NCBI GenBank assembly: GCA_963711705.1
Contig: CAVQFM010000019.1
Span: forward strand, 558,001 to 622,000
Length of the DNA: 64,000 bases
Source of the DNA: RYN-230 sp963711705
GTDB taxonomy: Bacteria > Actinomycetota > Actinomycetes > Streptosporangiales > Streptosporangiaceae
Direction of reading: 5' to 3'
Below, one piece after another: positions 42,283-51,188 of the stretch (its first letter is position 1; the number at the start of each line of letters is the position of its first letter). The position numbers and the translations under genes were made by a program. The notes below the pieces were generated by a model, which saw only the letters and a list, made by a program, of their open reading frames with translations, did not search any database and was not told the DNA's origin.

Positions 42283-43575
42283 ATGACCTCGGCCGATGTG
42301 ACCTCCCGCCGGGTCAGGGCGGCGGTTACCGCGCTCTGGTCGGCAGCCGCCTGGCGGGCTACCCGCAGCGCACTGGCCGCCTGCTTCGTCGCGCTGCTAG
42401 GTGGTGTCCTGCTCGGCGGGCTCGCGCTGATCTGGGGGGCCGCGGTCGTCAGCCTGGCCGAGTGGCCGGTCGGCGGCTGGGGGCACGCCGTGCTGTATAT
42501 CGCGGTGGTCGCCGCGGGCCCGGTGCTGGCCCTGTGGGTGGTGCAGGGGCTGACCGCGGTGCAGCGGGCGCGGCTGCACGCCACGCTCGGCGTGACCATC
42601 CCGGCGGGCCCGCGCGCGGAGCGCAGGCCGTGGCCGGTCGGCCCGTGGCTGGCCGCCGCGACCTGGCGGCAGCTCGGGTTCCACCTGCTGGCGCTGGTCA
42701 CCGGGGTGGGTGGTGGCGGCCTGGTGGCCGCCTGCTGGCTGGCGCCGCTGGCCGCGGTCGGCTACCTGGCCGCGGGCCACCCCCCGGCCGCCGCCGCGGC
42801 CGCGGCATGCCTGGCCGCGGCTGGGCTGCTGCTGGCGGCGCCGCGGCTGGCCCAGCTCGTGTCCGGCGTGGACGAGGCGTCGGCCCGGGCACTGCTCGGG
42901 CCCAGCCCCCGCGACGAGCTCACGCAGCGGGTCGAGTCACTGGCCCGCAGCCGGTCCGATCTGGTCGCCGCCGCCGACGCGGAGCGCCGCCGGATCGAGC
43001 GCGACCTGCACGACGGCGCGCAGCAGCGGCTGGTCTCGCTGGCCATGAACCTCGGCCTGACCCGGGAACGCTTCGCCAGCGCCCCGGAACCGGTCCGCCA
43101 GGCGATCGCCGAGGCGCACGATGAGGCCGTGCTGGCCCTGACCGAGCTGCGCGAGTTCATCCGCGGCCTGCACCCGGCCGTGCTCAACGACCGGGGCCTG
43201 AACGCGGCGCTGTCCGGGCTCGCGGCGCGGGCCCCGCTGCCGGTCGCGCTGCACGTGGACCTGGCCCGGCCGGCGTCGCCCAGCGTCGAGGCGGTCGCCT
43301 ACTTCATCGTCTCCGAGGCGCTCACCAACGTGGTGAAGCATGCGCAGGCGACCCGGGCCGAGGTGACGGCCACCCGCCGTGGTGATCTGCTGCGCATCAC
43401 GGTCACCGACGACGGGCGCGGCGGCGCCGCGGCCGCCGCGGATGACGGCGGCACCGCCGGCAGCGGGCTCCGGGGCCTGGCCCAGCGGGCCGCCGCCGTG
43501 GATGGCACGCTGGCCATCGACAGCCCGCCGGGCGGGCCGACCGTCATCACCGCGGAGCTGCCATGCGAATCGTGA
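42283..43575 (+). CDS. Sensor histidine kinase (NarL/DesK type)
   Basis: A 430-residue kinase from ATG 42283. The N-terminal membrane domain has about four to five helices (to residue ~190). The dimerisation helix carries the phospho-histidine in RIERDLHDGAQQRL. The HATPase domain has the N-box SEALTNVVKHAQA and the G-box DDGRGG plus GSGLRGLAQRA. An earlier in-frame start at 42151 is less likely. It overlaps the response regulator by 13 bp and is divergent from an ABC-2 exporter. Confidence 0.94.
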   Translation: MTSADVTSRRVRAAVTALWSAAAWRATRSALAACFVALLGGVLLGGLALIWGAAVVSLAEWPVGGWGHAVLYIAVVAAGPVLALWVVQGLTAVQRARLHATLGVTIPAGPRAERRPWPVGPWLAAATWRQLGFHLLALVTGVGGGGLVAACWLAPLAAVGYLAAGHPPAAAAAAACLAAAGLLLAAPRLAQLVSGVDEASARALLGPSPRDELTQRVESLARSRSDLVAAADAERRRIERDLHDGAQQRLVSLAMNLGLTRERFASAPEPVRQAIAEAHDEAVLALTELREFIRGLHPAVLNDRGLNAALSGLAARAPLPVALHVDLARPASPSVEAVAYFIVSEALTNVVKHAQATRAEVTATRRGDLLRITVTDDGRGGAAAAADDGGTAGSGLRGLAQRAAAVDGTLAIDSPPGGPTVITAELPCES

Positions 43576-44207
43576 TCGCCGAGGACTCGGTGCTGCTCCG
43601 GGACGGGCTGACCAGGATGCTCACCGACGGCGGCGGCTTCGAGGTGGTGGCGGCCGTGCCCGACGCTCCCCAGCTGCTCCGGGCGGTGGCTGAGCACCAG
43701 CCGGACCTGGCCGTCATCGACGTCCGGATGCCGCCCACGCACACCGATGAGGGCATCCGGGCCGCGCTGGTCATCCGCCGCCAGTACCCGGAGGTGGCGC
43801 TGCTGGTCCTGTCCCAGTACGTGGAGGAAAGCTACGCCACCGATCTGCTCTCCGTCGCCACCAGCTCGGTCGGGTACCTGCTCAAGGACCGCGTCGCGCA
43901 GGTAGGTGACTTCCTGGACGCGGTACGCCGGGTGGCGGGCGGCGGCACGGCCCTGGACCCGGAGGTCGTGGCGCAGCTGCTGGTCCGCCGGCGGGACGAC
44001 CCGATGAGCCGCCTCACCCCCCGGGAGCTCCAGGTGCTCCAGTTGATGGCCGAGGGCCGGTCCAACAGCGGGATCGTCACGGCGCTCAAGGTCAGCCCGA
44101 GCGCGGTGGAGAAGTACGTCACGAACATCTTCGCCAAGCTCGACCTGCCACCGACCGGCACCGACCACCGCCGTGTCCTGGCCGTGCTGAAGTACCTCGG
44201 CACCTGA
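43563..44207 (+). CDS. NarL/FixJ-family response regulator
   Basis: A 214-residue regulator. The receiver domain has the acidic pair in IAEDS and the phospho-aspartate in LAVIDVRMPP, with the conserved lysine in YLLKDRV. The C-terminal LuxR helix-turn-helix is LTPRELQVLQLMAEGRSNSG and continues to FAKLDL. Paired with the kinase by overlap. The likely target is the divergent ABC-2 operon, by analogy with similar loci. Confidence 0.95.
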   Translation: MRIVIAEDSVLLRDGLTRMLTDGGGFEVVAAVPDAPQLLRAVAEHQPDLAVIDVRMPPTHTDEGIRAALVIRRQYPEVALLVLSQYVEESYATDLLSVATSSVGYLLKDRVAQVGDFLDAVRRVAGGGTALDPEVVAQLLVRRRDDPMSRLTPRELQVLQLMAEGRSNSGIVTALKVSPSAVEKYVTNIFAKLDLPPTGTDHRRVLAVLKYLGT

Positions 44208-44240
44208 GCCGGCTGGGGCGGCGGCTCCGGCGGCGCGCGG

Positions 44241-44291
44241 CCCCGGCGGCGGGCGGGCCCCGGCGGCGGGCGGGCCCCGGCGGCGGGCGGA
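44241..44291. repeat. Three 17-bp GC repeats
   Basis: CCCCGGCGGCGGGCGGG at 44241-44257 and 44258-44274, then the same with a final A at 44275-44291, followed by a diverged fourth piece. They lie in the 110-bp gap between the response regulator and the FAD oxidoreductase. No coding sense. Confidence 0.9.
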
Positions 44292-44317
44292 CCCTGGCGG
44301 CGGCCGGCCAGCGGCGT

Positions 44318-45577
44318 ATGCGACAGAATGCGAACATGGTGACCCCTGAAGTCCTGGTCATCGGGGGCGGGCCGGCCGGGCTGACCGCCGCCGCCCGGCT
44401 GGCCGGCCACTACCACCACGAGGTCCTGGTCGTGGACCGGGAGGACCAGGCCGGCGGGATCCCGCGGCACAGTGACCACACCGGCTACGGCCTGCGGGAC
44501 CTGGGACGGTTCCTGCGCGGGCCGGCCTATGCGCGGCGGCTGGTGACCGCGGCACAGCGGGCGGGCGCCACCATCTGGCCCGGGGCCATGGTCACCGGCT
44601 GGGACGCGGACGGCGGTGCGCTGGTCACCAGCCCGCAGGGGCGCCTGGCCGTGCGGGCCGAGGCGGTCGTGCTGGCCACCGGGGCCCGGGAGCGCCCGCG
44701 GGCCGCCCGGCTGATCCCCGGCGACCGCCCGGCCGGGGTGTACACGACCGGGCAGCTGCAGAACCTCGTGCACCTGCACCACCGGGCGCCGGGCCGCCGG
44801 GCGGTGGTGGTCGGCGGCGAACCGGTGAGCTGGTCGGCGGTGCTCACCCTCCGGGAAGCCGGCGTGCGGACCGTGCTGATGACCACGCAGTACCGGTCGC
44901 CCGAGTCGTACGCCGCGTTCAACCTCCCGGGCCAGCTCGGGCTGCGGGTACCCGTGGCCACGCGCACCCGGGTGGCAGCGATCACCGGCCGGACGCGGGT
45001 CGAGGCGGTCGAGATCGAGAACCTCGATGACGGCGCCCGCCGCAGCGTCGGGTGCGACGCCGTGGTGTTCACCGGCGACTGGATCCCCGACCATGAACTG
45101 GCCCGGCTGGCCGGGGTCGAGCTCGACCCCGGCACCCGGGGACCGCTGGTGGATACCGCGCTGCGCACCAGCAGGCCGGGAGTGTTCGCGGCCGGGAACC
45201 TGGTGCACCCGGCCGACACCGCGGACGTCGCCGCGCTGGACGGCCGGCACGCCGCTGACCAGGTCGCGGCCTGGCTGTCGGGCCAGCGCCCCGACCCGCA
45301 CCAGGTGCGCATCCGCCCGTCACAGCCGCTGCGCTGGGCCGCCCCGGGGCTGCTGCGGCCCGGCGACCCGGCCCCGGCCCGGCGGCGGCTGCTGTTGTGG
45401 ACCGACGAACTCGTCCGGGTGCCAGCCGTGACGGTGACCCAGGGCGGCCGGGCCGTCGCCCGGCAGCGGCTGCCCTGGCCCGCCTCCCCGGGCCGGGTCT
45501 TCCGCGTCCCGTGGTCCGTGCTGAGCCGGGTCGATCCGCACGGCGGTGACGTCACCATCGGGGTGCGGGCGCGCTGA
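44318..45577 (+). CDS. FAD-dependent pyridine nucleotide oxidoreductase
   Basis: A 419-residue flavoprotein. The FAD motif is VLVIGGGPAGLTAAARLAGH, the second Rossmann motif AVVVGGEPVSWSAVLTL is degenerate, and the C-terminal FAD-contact region is RPGVFAAGNLVHP. It resembles the alpha-subunit-like oxidoreductases found beside glycerol or amine oxidases; no such partner is adjacent. ATG 44336 is an alternative start six residues in. It ends 21 bp from the convergent reductase-like gene. Confidence 0.88.
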   Translation: MRQNANMVTPEVLVIGGGPAGLTAAARLAGHYHHEVLVVDREDQAGGIPRHSDHTGYGLRDLGRFLRGPAYARRLVTAAQRAGATIWPGAMVTGWDADGGALVTSPQGRLAVRAEAVVLATGARERPRAARLIPGDRPAGVYTTGQLQNLVHLHHRAPGRRAVVVGGEPVSWSAVLTLREAGVRTVLMTTQYRSPESYAAFNLPGQLGLRVPVATRTRVAAITGRTRVEAVEIENLDDGARRSVGCDAVVFTGDWIPDHELARLAGVELDPGTRGPLVDTALRTSRPGVFAAGNLVHPADTADVAALDGRHAADQVAAWLSGQRPDPHQVRIRPSQPLRWAAPGLLRPGDPAPARRRLLLWTDELVRVPAVTVTQGGRAVARQRLPWPASPGRVFRVPWSVLSRVDPHGGDVTIGVRAR

Positions 45578-45598
45578 GCGGGGCACGGCGGGACGGCC

Positions 45599-46210
45599 TC
45601 AGCCGGCCTGTGGCGCTGGCCCGGCCGCCTGATAGGTCGCGATCACCACGCCGGTGGTCGTGGTCACGCTGCCGGTCAGCCGCAGGGCGGCGGCCGTGCC
45701 CGCGGGGAACAGCCGGTGCCCAGATCCCAGCACCAGCGGGTAAATGAGCAGCACGAACTCGTCGATCAGCTGGTGCGGCAGGAGTGACCGGATCAGCGCG
45801 CCGCTGCCCATGATCATCAGGTCCAGGTCCGGCTCCTGCTTGAGCTGGGCTACCGCCTCGGCGGCGTCCCCGGTGAGCAGCGTCGAGTTCTGCCACGGCA
45901 GCGGCTCGGCCAGGGTGCTGGACGCCACGTATTTCTGGGTGCTGTTGAGCACCTCGGTGTAAGGGTTGCCGGCCCGGCTGGGCCAGACGCGGTAGAAGTC
46001 CTGGTAGGTCCGGCGGCCCAGCAGCAGTCCGCCTGCCCGTGCCCGGCCCCGGGCCATGCCCTGGGCCATCTGCTCGGCGATGACGGCGTCCTGGTAGGGC
46101 CGGGCCCAGCCGCCGTAACTGAAGCCGTCGCGGCGATCCTCGTCCGGGCGGGCCGGCGCCTGCATCACGCCGTCCAGGGTTACGTTGTTGAGCACCGTCA
46201 GCTTGCCCAT
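45599..46210 (-). CDS. Dihydrofolate reductase family protein (RibD C-terminal type)
   Basis: A 203-residue protein beginning MGKLTVLNNVTLDGVMQAP, with GLLLGRRTYQDFY, DLMIMGSGALIRSLLPHQLIDEF and YPLVLGSGHRLFP, all typical of stand-alone RibD_C-like NADPH reductases common in actinobacteria. The substrate is unknown. AGGAGAG precedes the start. The preceding 145 bp show nothing I can identify. Confidence 0.92.
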   Translation of the reverse strand: MGKLTVLNNVTLDGVMQAPARPDEDRRDGFSYGGWARPYQDAVIAEQMAQGMARGRARAGGLLLGRRTYQDFYRVWPSRAGNPYTEVLNSTQKYVASSTLAEPLPWQNSTLLTGDAAEAVAQLKQEPDLDLMIMGSGALIRSLLPHQLIDEFVLLIYPLVLGSGHRLFPAGTAAALRLTGSVTTTTGVVIATYQAAGPAPQAG

Positions 46211-46355
46211 CAGGCTCTCCTTTCCGGGGCTTCGTCACCAGCTACACGAACGGCCTGCCCGCGGATCGACAGTCGCCTGCAACCCGGATGGGGTCACCGG
46301 GTGATGAGGGGATGAGCGCACTCCGGGGCCGCTCCCCGGGGCGCGGGGGCGGTCC

Positions 46356-47126
46356 TCACTCCGGCTTGCGCCCGTGCGTGGCGGTGAAGGCGATGGTCTG
46401 GGTCCACCAGGCCGGGTCGGTGCACTGGGCCAGGAAACTGTCGATGGACCGGCTGTCCAGCTGGCCGGAGCCCAGCAGCCGGGGGCGCAGCTCGATGATC
46501 GTCTCCCGCCAGTATTCGGCCCACGCAGAGCCGCCGTTGTAGACCTCGGTCTGGGCCGTGGCCCCGATATCCCCGACACCCAGCCCGGACAGCATGGCCG
46601 GCAGCCGGCGGCCGATGAAGTAGTCGATACCCTGCGCCCGCGACCAGGCCAGCCAGCCCTGCCAGAACGCGTGGACCGGGGCGGGCTCGGCGATGCTGAC
46701 CGGCAGGAAATCCGGCTCGATCAGCAGGATCGTCCCGCCCGGCCGCGCGCTGGCCACCAGGTTGGCTACCGCGGTCCCGGCATCACCGACATGGTGCAGC
46801 ACCGCACGGGCGGTGACCAGGTCGAAGCCGCCCGGCTCGACCGGCCCGGCCAGGATGTCGGCCTGGCGGAACTCCAGCCCGGGCGCGGCCGGGCCGACCA
46901 GGGACAGGTCCAGGTCCACCGCCACCGCGTGCCCGCCCGGCACCGTCTGCTGGGCCAGCCACGCGGAGATGGACCCGTTACCGCAGCCGGCTTCGAGGGT
47001 GCGATCTCCCGGGCCGACGCCCAGCTGCTCCAGGTAGCGGCGGTGCATGGGATCGAGCAGCCGCGACATCAGGGCCAGCCGGCGGCCCTCACCGCGCTGG
47101 TGATGATCGAGAACGTACTCTGGCAT
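46356..47126 (-). CDS. SAM-dependent methyltransferase
   Basis: A 256-residue class I methyltransferase. Motif I is TLEAGCGNGSISAWLA, the acidic ribose-binding end is AVAVDLDLSL, and motif IV is FDLVTARAVLHHVG. The C-terminal half has the aromatic SAWAEYWRETI segment. The substrate is unknown. It follows the HxlR gene on the same strand after a 114-bp gap with no visible terminator. Confidence 0.91.
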   Translation of the reverse strand: MPEYVLDHHQRGEGRRLALMSRLLDPMHRRYLEQLGVGPGDRTLEAGCGNGSISAWLAQQTVPGGHAVAVDLDLSLVGPAAPGLEFRQADILAGPVEPGGFDLVTARAVLHHVGDAGTAVANLVASARPGGTILLIEPDFLPVSIAEPAPVHAFWQGWLAWSRAQGIDYFIGRRLPAMLSGLGVGDIGATAQTEVYNGGSAWAEYWRETIIELRPRLLGSGQLDSRSIDSFLAQCTDPAWWTQTIAFTATHGRKPE

Positions 47127-47240
47127 GCCCGCCAGCCCCCCGGCGCCCGGTCAGTCCAGCCGGTCTCAGCTGCTGGAATCACCAGCTTACGCAGGCAGCG
47201 CCCGGGCGGGCGCCGGCCCGTGCCGGGGCAGCGGCCGCCG

Positions 47241-47708
47241 TTACCCGGCCGGGCTGGCCGCCAGCGCGGGCCCGGGGAGGACGTCGATGGAATCGGCGTG
47301 CATCGGTGCGCCGCAGTGCGTGCAGCGCAGCTCGGCGGTGGTGACCTGGCCGCAGGTGTGGTGCCGGTAGAGCACCGGGGGCCCGGCCGGGCCGGCCAGC
47401 CAGCGGTCGCCGAACCGGACCATGACCATGAGCAGGTCGCACAGGTCCGTGCCCTGGCTGGTCAGCACGTACTCATAGCGGGGCGGCCGGGTGGAGTACT
47501 GATGGCGCTCCAGCACGCCGCAGTCGACCAGCCACTTCAGCCGCTCGGTGAGCACCTTGCGGGAGATACCGAGGTCGGCCTGGATCTGGCCGAAGCGGCG
47601 GATGCCCACCATCACATCACGCAGGATCAGCGGCGACCACGGCTCGCCAATCAGGTCGAGGGTGCGTGCGATCGAGCAGGTCATATCGCCGAACCGGGTC
47701 CGCTGCAT
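47241..47708 (-). CDS. HxlR-family winged-helix regulator
   Basis: A 155-residue regulator. CSIARTLDLIGEPWSPLILRD is the HxlR signature and FGQIQADLGISRKVLTERLK the recognition helix. The C-terminus has a Cys-x2-Cys pair (RCTHCGAP) and another cysteine (HTCGQ), suggesting a zinc ribbon. It is divergent from the flavin-binding protein at 47799, with two inverted repeats between them. Confidence 0.93.
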   Translation of the reverse strand: MQRTRFGDMTCSIARTLDLIGEPWSPLILRDVMVGIRRFGQIQADLGISRKVLTERLKWLVDCGVLERHQYSTRPPRYEYVLTSQGTDLCDLLMVMVRFGDRWLAGPAGPPVLYRHHTCGQVTTAELRCTHCGAPMHADSIDVLPGPALAASPAG

Positions 47709-47729
47709 GGCATCAGCTTACCTCAAAGG

Positions 47730-47780
47730 GTTCCTTTAAGGAACTCACTGTGTTAGCGTCAGAGCGTTCCCTCAAGGAAC
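47730..47780. promoter_or_regulatory. Paired operators GTTCCTT-N-AAGGAAC
   Basis: A perfect palindrome GTTCCTTTAAGGAAC at 47730-47744 and a one-mismatch copy GTTCCCTCAAGGAAC at 47766-47780, centres 36 bp apart. They lie between the divergent HxlR gene and the PPOX gene and are the likely HxlR sites; one may overlap each promoter. Confidence 0.85.
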
Positions 47781-47798
47781 CTACCCCGGGAGGCGACG

Positions 47799-48323
47799 AT
47801 GAGCACCGTACCCACCGACCGCCACGGCCTGCGCCAGGGCGACCTGGCGCTGCTGGACACCGAGCTGGCGCAGCGGCTGCTGGCCGCGCCCATCCCGGCC
47901 CGGCTGGCCTTCATCGCACTCGACGGCACGCCGCGCGTGGTGCCGACCTGGTTCCACTGGACCGGCCAGGACCTGGTGATGCCGACCTACACCGCGGGCC
48001 CGAACATCGGCGTCCGGCATCCGGCGGCCCGGCTCGCCGCGCTGCGCGCCCGGCCCGACGTCGCGGTCACCATCGACACCGACACATTCCCCCCGCAGTC
48101 GCTGAGCCTGCGCGGGCAGGTGGAGATCACCGAGGTGGACGGGCTCGCGCCGGAGTATGCCGCGGCGGCGCGGCGCTACCTTGGTGCGGACGCGGCCGGG
48201 GCCATGCTGGCCGGCCTGGACCAGCCGGGCACCGCGCAGGCCCGGATCGTGCTGCGCCCGTCCTGGGCCGGGCTGATCGACTTCGACAGCAGGCGGCCCA
48301 GCGCGCTGGGTGGGGTGCGCTGA
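47799..48323 (+). CDS. Pyridoxamine 5'-phosphate oxidase-like flavin/F420 protein
   Basis: A 174-residue split-barrel protein (PIPARLAFIALDGTPRVVPTWFHWTGQDLVMPT, shown by its ends PIPARLAF and LVMPT). The conserved PxVxPxWF-type strand and the ARPDVAVTIDTD segment fit the PPOX class, whose members bind FMN or F420. The cofC gene in this window shows that F420 is available; which cofactor is used cannot be read here. Preceded by GGAGG; controlled probably by the divergent HxlR protein. Confidence 0.88.
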   Translation: MSTVPTDRHGLRQGDLALLDTELAQRLLAAPIPARLAFIALDGTPRVVPTWFHWTGQDLVMPTYTAGPNIGVRHPAARLAALRARPDVAVTIDTDTFPPQSLSLRGQVEITEVDGLAPEYAAAARRYLGADAAGAMLAGLDQPGTAQARIVLRPSWAGLIDFDSRRPSALGGVR

Positions 48324-48341
48324 GGCTCCGCGGACCGGGGT

Positions 48342-48599
48342 TCAGCTGGCCAGCAGCCGGTCCAGCACGGCGGGATCACCACCGGCCACGTCGATGACCT
48401 TGGTGCGGGTGGCCGCCCCGGAGACCAGGGTGACCGCGTGCCGCCGGACGCCGAACGCCCCGGCGATCGCGGCCAGGGCGGCCGCCGTGGCCTTGCCGTG
48501 CACCGCACGCTGGCTGACCCGGACCACGAGCGCGTCACCGTACGCGCCGCCCACGCCGGGATGGGCTGACCCCGGGCGGACCCGGACGGTGATACGCAC
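48342..48599 (-). CDS. DUF167 (YggU) family protein
   Basis: An 85-residue protein from GTG 48599 (VRITVRVRPGSAHPGVGG). The core VRVSQRAVHGKATAAALAAIAGAFGVRRHAV and LVSGAATRTKVIDV (given by their ends) matches the small DUF167 fold. The function is unknown. The open frame upstream to 48824 lies antisense to nothing conserved and overlaps the next gene, so it was excluded. It is convergent with the PPOX gene. Confidence 0.88.
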   Translation of the reverse strand: MRITVRVRPGSAHPGVGGAYGDALVVRVSQRAVHGKATAAALAAIAGAFGVRRHAVTLVSGAATRTKVIDVAGGDPAVLDRLLAS

Positions 48600-48672
48600 C
48601 GGCCCAGTGTGCCCCGGCCCGCCCACCCACCGGGCCGCGTTGCGGTTTCGCCGCCGCCGCGAGCCCACGGGC

Positions 48673-49266
48673 TCACCACACCCCGGGCACCAGGCGCTTG
48701 CGGCTGGCCGCGAACTGCCCGTATTCAGTGCCCAGCGCCTGTTCCAGCTGCCGTTCCTCGGCGTGGATGCGCACCCCCAGGCCGACCCCGCCGAGCACGG
48801 CCACGGCCAGCAGGCTCCACACATCGTCGCAGGCCAGCGCGATCCCGATCAGGATGAGCGCGATCCCGGTGTAGGACGGGTGGCGGACATACCGGTAGGG
48901 CCCGCCGGTCACCACGTGATGCCCGGACTGGACCCGGATCTGGTACTGGAAGAACCGGCCCAGGGTGGCGATCGACCAGGCCCGCAGGCCGATGCCGGCC
49001 AGGATCAGCACCAGGCCCACGACGAGCGGCCAGACCTGGCCCCCCGGCCACGGCAGCCCGCCGCGGCGGCCGAGGATTTCCGCCGCGATGACCGAGGCCA
49101 CCAGGGACGGGATCAGGATGACCGCGCTGGGATCAGGGCTCGCCGGGCCCTGGGCCTTCATCCGCTGGCGCACCCGCATCACGAACTCGAAGACCAGCCA
49201 GGCCACCACCACGACGGTGAACACCGCCTCGGCGGCGCCATGCTGGAAGACCAGTGGCGTGGCCAC
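48673..49266 (-). CDS. Isoprenylcysteine carboxyl methyltransferase-like membrane enzyme
   Basis: A 197-residue membrane protein from GTG 49266 with about five helices. The C-terminal motif GGPYRYVRHPSYTGIAL and the late AEERQLEQALGTEY are the SAM-binding hallmarks of ICMT/PEMT-type methyltransferases. The substrate is unknown; bacterial members methylate small lipids or acids. The reading from 49302 adds twelve residues lacking a ribosome binding site. Confidence 0.9.
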   Translation of the reverse strand: MATPLVFQHGAAEAVFTVVVVAWLVFEFVMRVRQRMKAQGPASPDPSAVILIPSLVASVIAAEILGRRGGLPWPGGQVWPLVVGLVLILAGIGLRAWSIATLGRFFQYQIRVQSGHHVVTGGPYRYVRHPSYTGIALILIGIALACDDVWSLLAVAVLGGVGLGVRIHAEERQLEQALGTEYGQFAASRKRLVPGVW

Positions 49267-49408
49267 CCGCCCAGTACACCAGCCGGGTGGGCCAGGACGC
49301 ATCCGGTATGCGGCCGCCCGCCGGCCACCGGTTACTTACCCGGGCGGCGCGCAACCCGGGCCGCGGCCCGGCCGTGCGCGCCGCCCGCGCACGCCCCCGG
49401 GGCGCCGG

Positions 49409-50677
49409 TCAGTCACCGTCCAGGGAATGCCGCTGCGGGGCGGTGCCCGCGAAGCTGGCCGGGGTGAGCGGCATCGGGTGCAGGTGCCGGGCGTGGATGA
49501 CCGCGAGCAGCTTGGTCAGCTGATGGCCCAGCCCGGGTACCCAGTGCAGCAGCACGATCTCGCCGGGCTCCAGCGGCTTGCCGTCCCAGGTCGTGATGCG
49601 GCCATGGCCCACGCTGGCGCTCCAGCCGACCAGGACCTGCAGCCCGCCGCGGTAGGCGGCCGCCTCCACGGTCTGGTCGAACGCGCCATACGGCGGGCGG
49701 CCCATGTCCGGGGTCTGGCCCAGCCACCGGCCGAGGTCCCGCCGGGCCTGCCCCCACTGAACCGTGGCCGGGCCGAGGGCCAGCTTGGTGAGGTTGGGAT
49801 GGGAGACGCTGTGGTCCCCGATCGTCCCGCCATCGTGGACGAACTCCCGCCAGTACGGCAGATCCCGCTGCGCCGCCTGGGCGATGAGGAACGCGGTGAC
49901 CGGCAGATGGGTGCGGCGCATGATGGCCAGCACCCGCGCGCTCGGCGTCCAGCCGTCGTCCACCGTGATGTAGATCGCCCGGCCGGCCGGGCGGGCGAAC
50001 GCGTACAGCGGAATCTGGGGCAGCCCGGGCAGCGTCACCGGCAGCGTGGCCTGCTCACCGTTGCGCGCGGTGACGGTCAGCGGGGCCCGGCAGGCGTCCG
50101 TGCTCTTGGTCACCGCCACCTGGTCCGGCGCCGGGAAGCTGATCTTGTCCCGGCCGCACAGCGTCTGGTGTGGCTGCTGGCGCACCGGGCTGGACACCGA
50201 GACCAGCCAGCCACTGGCCACCGGCCGGGACGAGGTGACCCGCAGCGCGGGCGGCGCCGTGACGGTCAGCGTGCGGCGCAGCGGCCGCGGGCCGGTCACC
50301 TGGACCAGCAGCCCGGTCCGGTGTCCGGGTGGCACCGGCACCCGGACCCGGCCGGTGCCCGGCGACGTGCGGGTCAGCTGCCCGTCCCCGGCCACGGACA
50401 CGGTCAGGCGGCTGCGTACCAGCACCTGCCCGGCCGGCCCGCCGCCGGGGGTCAGCCGCACGGTCACCGTGTTCGAGGCCGGGTGCAGCACCCAGGCCAC
50501 CCCGGGGGTGCCCGCGGCCGACGCCACGGCGCCCTGGCCTATCCAGGCCACGGCCAGGCCGATCAGGATGAGCGCTCCCGCCCCGGCCAGCAGGAGCCGG
50601 GGCGGCAATGGCCGGCCGCGGCCCAGCGGGCGGCTGATGCGGGCCGGCCCCCCGCTCCCGTCCGGCCCGGCGGTCAT
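49409..50677 (-). CDS. Membrane-anchored polysaccharide deacetylase
   Basis: A 422-residue protein with an N-terminal signal anchor (about 27-50), a beta-rich extracytoplasmic region (about 55-235) and a C-terminal NodB domain. Catalytic motifs are YITVDDGW (metal/base aspartates), GDHSVSHPNL (metal histidines) and GRPPYGAFD, followed by LLHWVPG. The family removes acetyl groups from peptidoglycan, chitin or other exopolysaccharides. The target is unknown. Confidence 0.93.
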   Translation of the reverse strand: MTAGPDGSGGPARISRPLGRGRPLPPRLLLAGAGALILIGLAVAWIGQGAVASAAGTPGVAWVLHPASNTVTVRLTPGGGPAGQVLVRSRLTVSVAGDGQLTRTSPGTGRVRVPVPPGHRTGLLVQVTGPRPLRRTLTVTAPPALRVTSSRPVASGWLVSVSSPVRQQPHQTLCGRDKISFPAPDQVAVTKSTDACRAPLTVTARNGEQATLPVTLPGLPQIPLYAFARPAGRAIYITVDDGWTPSARVLAIMRRTHLPVTAFLIAQAAQRDLPYWREFVHDGGTIGDHSVSHPNLTKLALGPATVQWGQARRDLGRWLGQTPDMGRPPYGAFDQTVEAAAYRGGLQVLVGWSASVGHGRITTWDGKPLEPGEIVLLHWVPGLGHQLTKLLAVIHARHLHPMPLTPASFAGTAPQRHSLDGD

Positions 50678-50855
50678 CCCGGGATCCGGCGGCCGGGGCA
50701 GGGGACGGCCGCGCCACGGCCGGCGAAGACCCGAGCATTCCAGCTCACGGCAACCCAGAATCGCACATTCTGCCGGGAAACCGCGCCCGCCGCGCCGTGC
50801 CTTTTAGCAGCTCACGGAGTTCTTCCGGGAGTGCGGCCAGCCAATGAGAAAGGGC

Positions 50856-51122
50856 TCAGCCGTGGTAGCCAGCCGCGCTCAGCATCCGGCGCAGATCAAG
50901 CACAGTCTGCTCGTCGATGTCTTTGCCGGCCGGGGGGTCGATGAACGCGCTCTCCGACCCGATGGTGACGGCGGCCTTCCCATCGTGGTGCCGCTGCACC
51001 GTGCCGACCGCGTCCAGCAGCGAGACCACGGCACGCCACTCAATGTTGTGGCTGACCGGGTGCTGGAACAGCTCACGCAATGTGTTGCGGTGATGATTGC
51101 TGAGGTGCGCTGGCTCTGCCAT
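50856..51122 (-). CDS. HicA-like small protein
   Basis: An 88-residue protein (MAEPAHLSNHHRNTLRELF). NIEWRAVVSLLDAVGTV resembles the first helix and strand of HicA/YcfA double-stranded RNA-binding-like folds, and HHDGKAAVTIG the next strands. From memory, solo copies without an adjacent HicB are common in actinobacteria. No HicB-type partner is encoded next to it, so a toxin role is not supported. Confidence 0.78.
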   Translation of the reverse strand: MAEPAHLSNHHRNTLRELFQHPVSHNIEWRAVVSLLDAVGTVQRHHDGKAAVTIGSESAFIDPPAGKDIDEQTVLDLRRMLSAAGYHG

Positions 51123-51188
51123 CGGCTCAGCGTACGCGAGTCACCGGGACCGGAAACACCTGGCCGCCGGCAACGGGGGAGCCGCCGG

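Noticed and set aside
50856..51122. A type II toxin-antitoxin pair
   Set aside because: Only the HicA-like protein is present; neighbours are a deacetylase and a response regulator, not an antitoxin.
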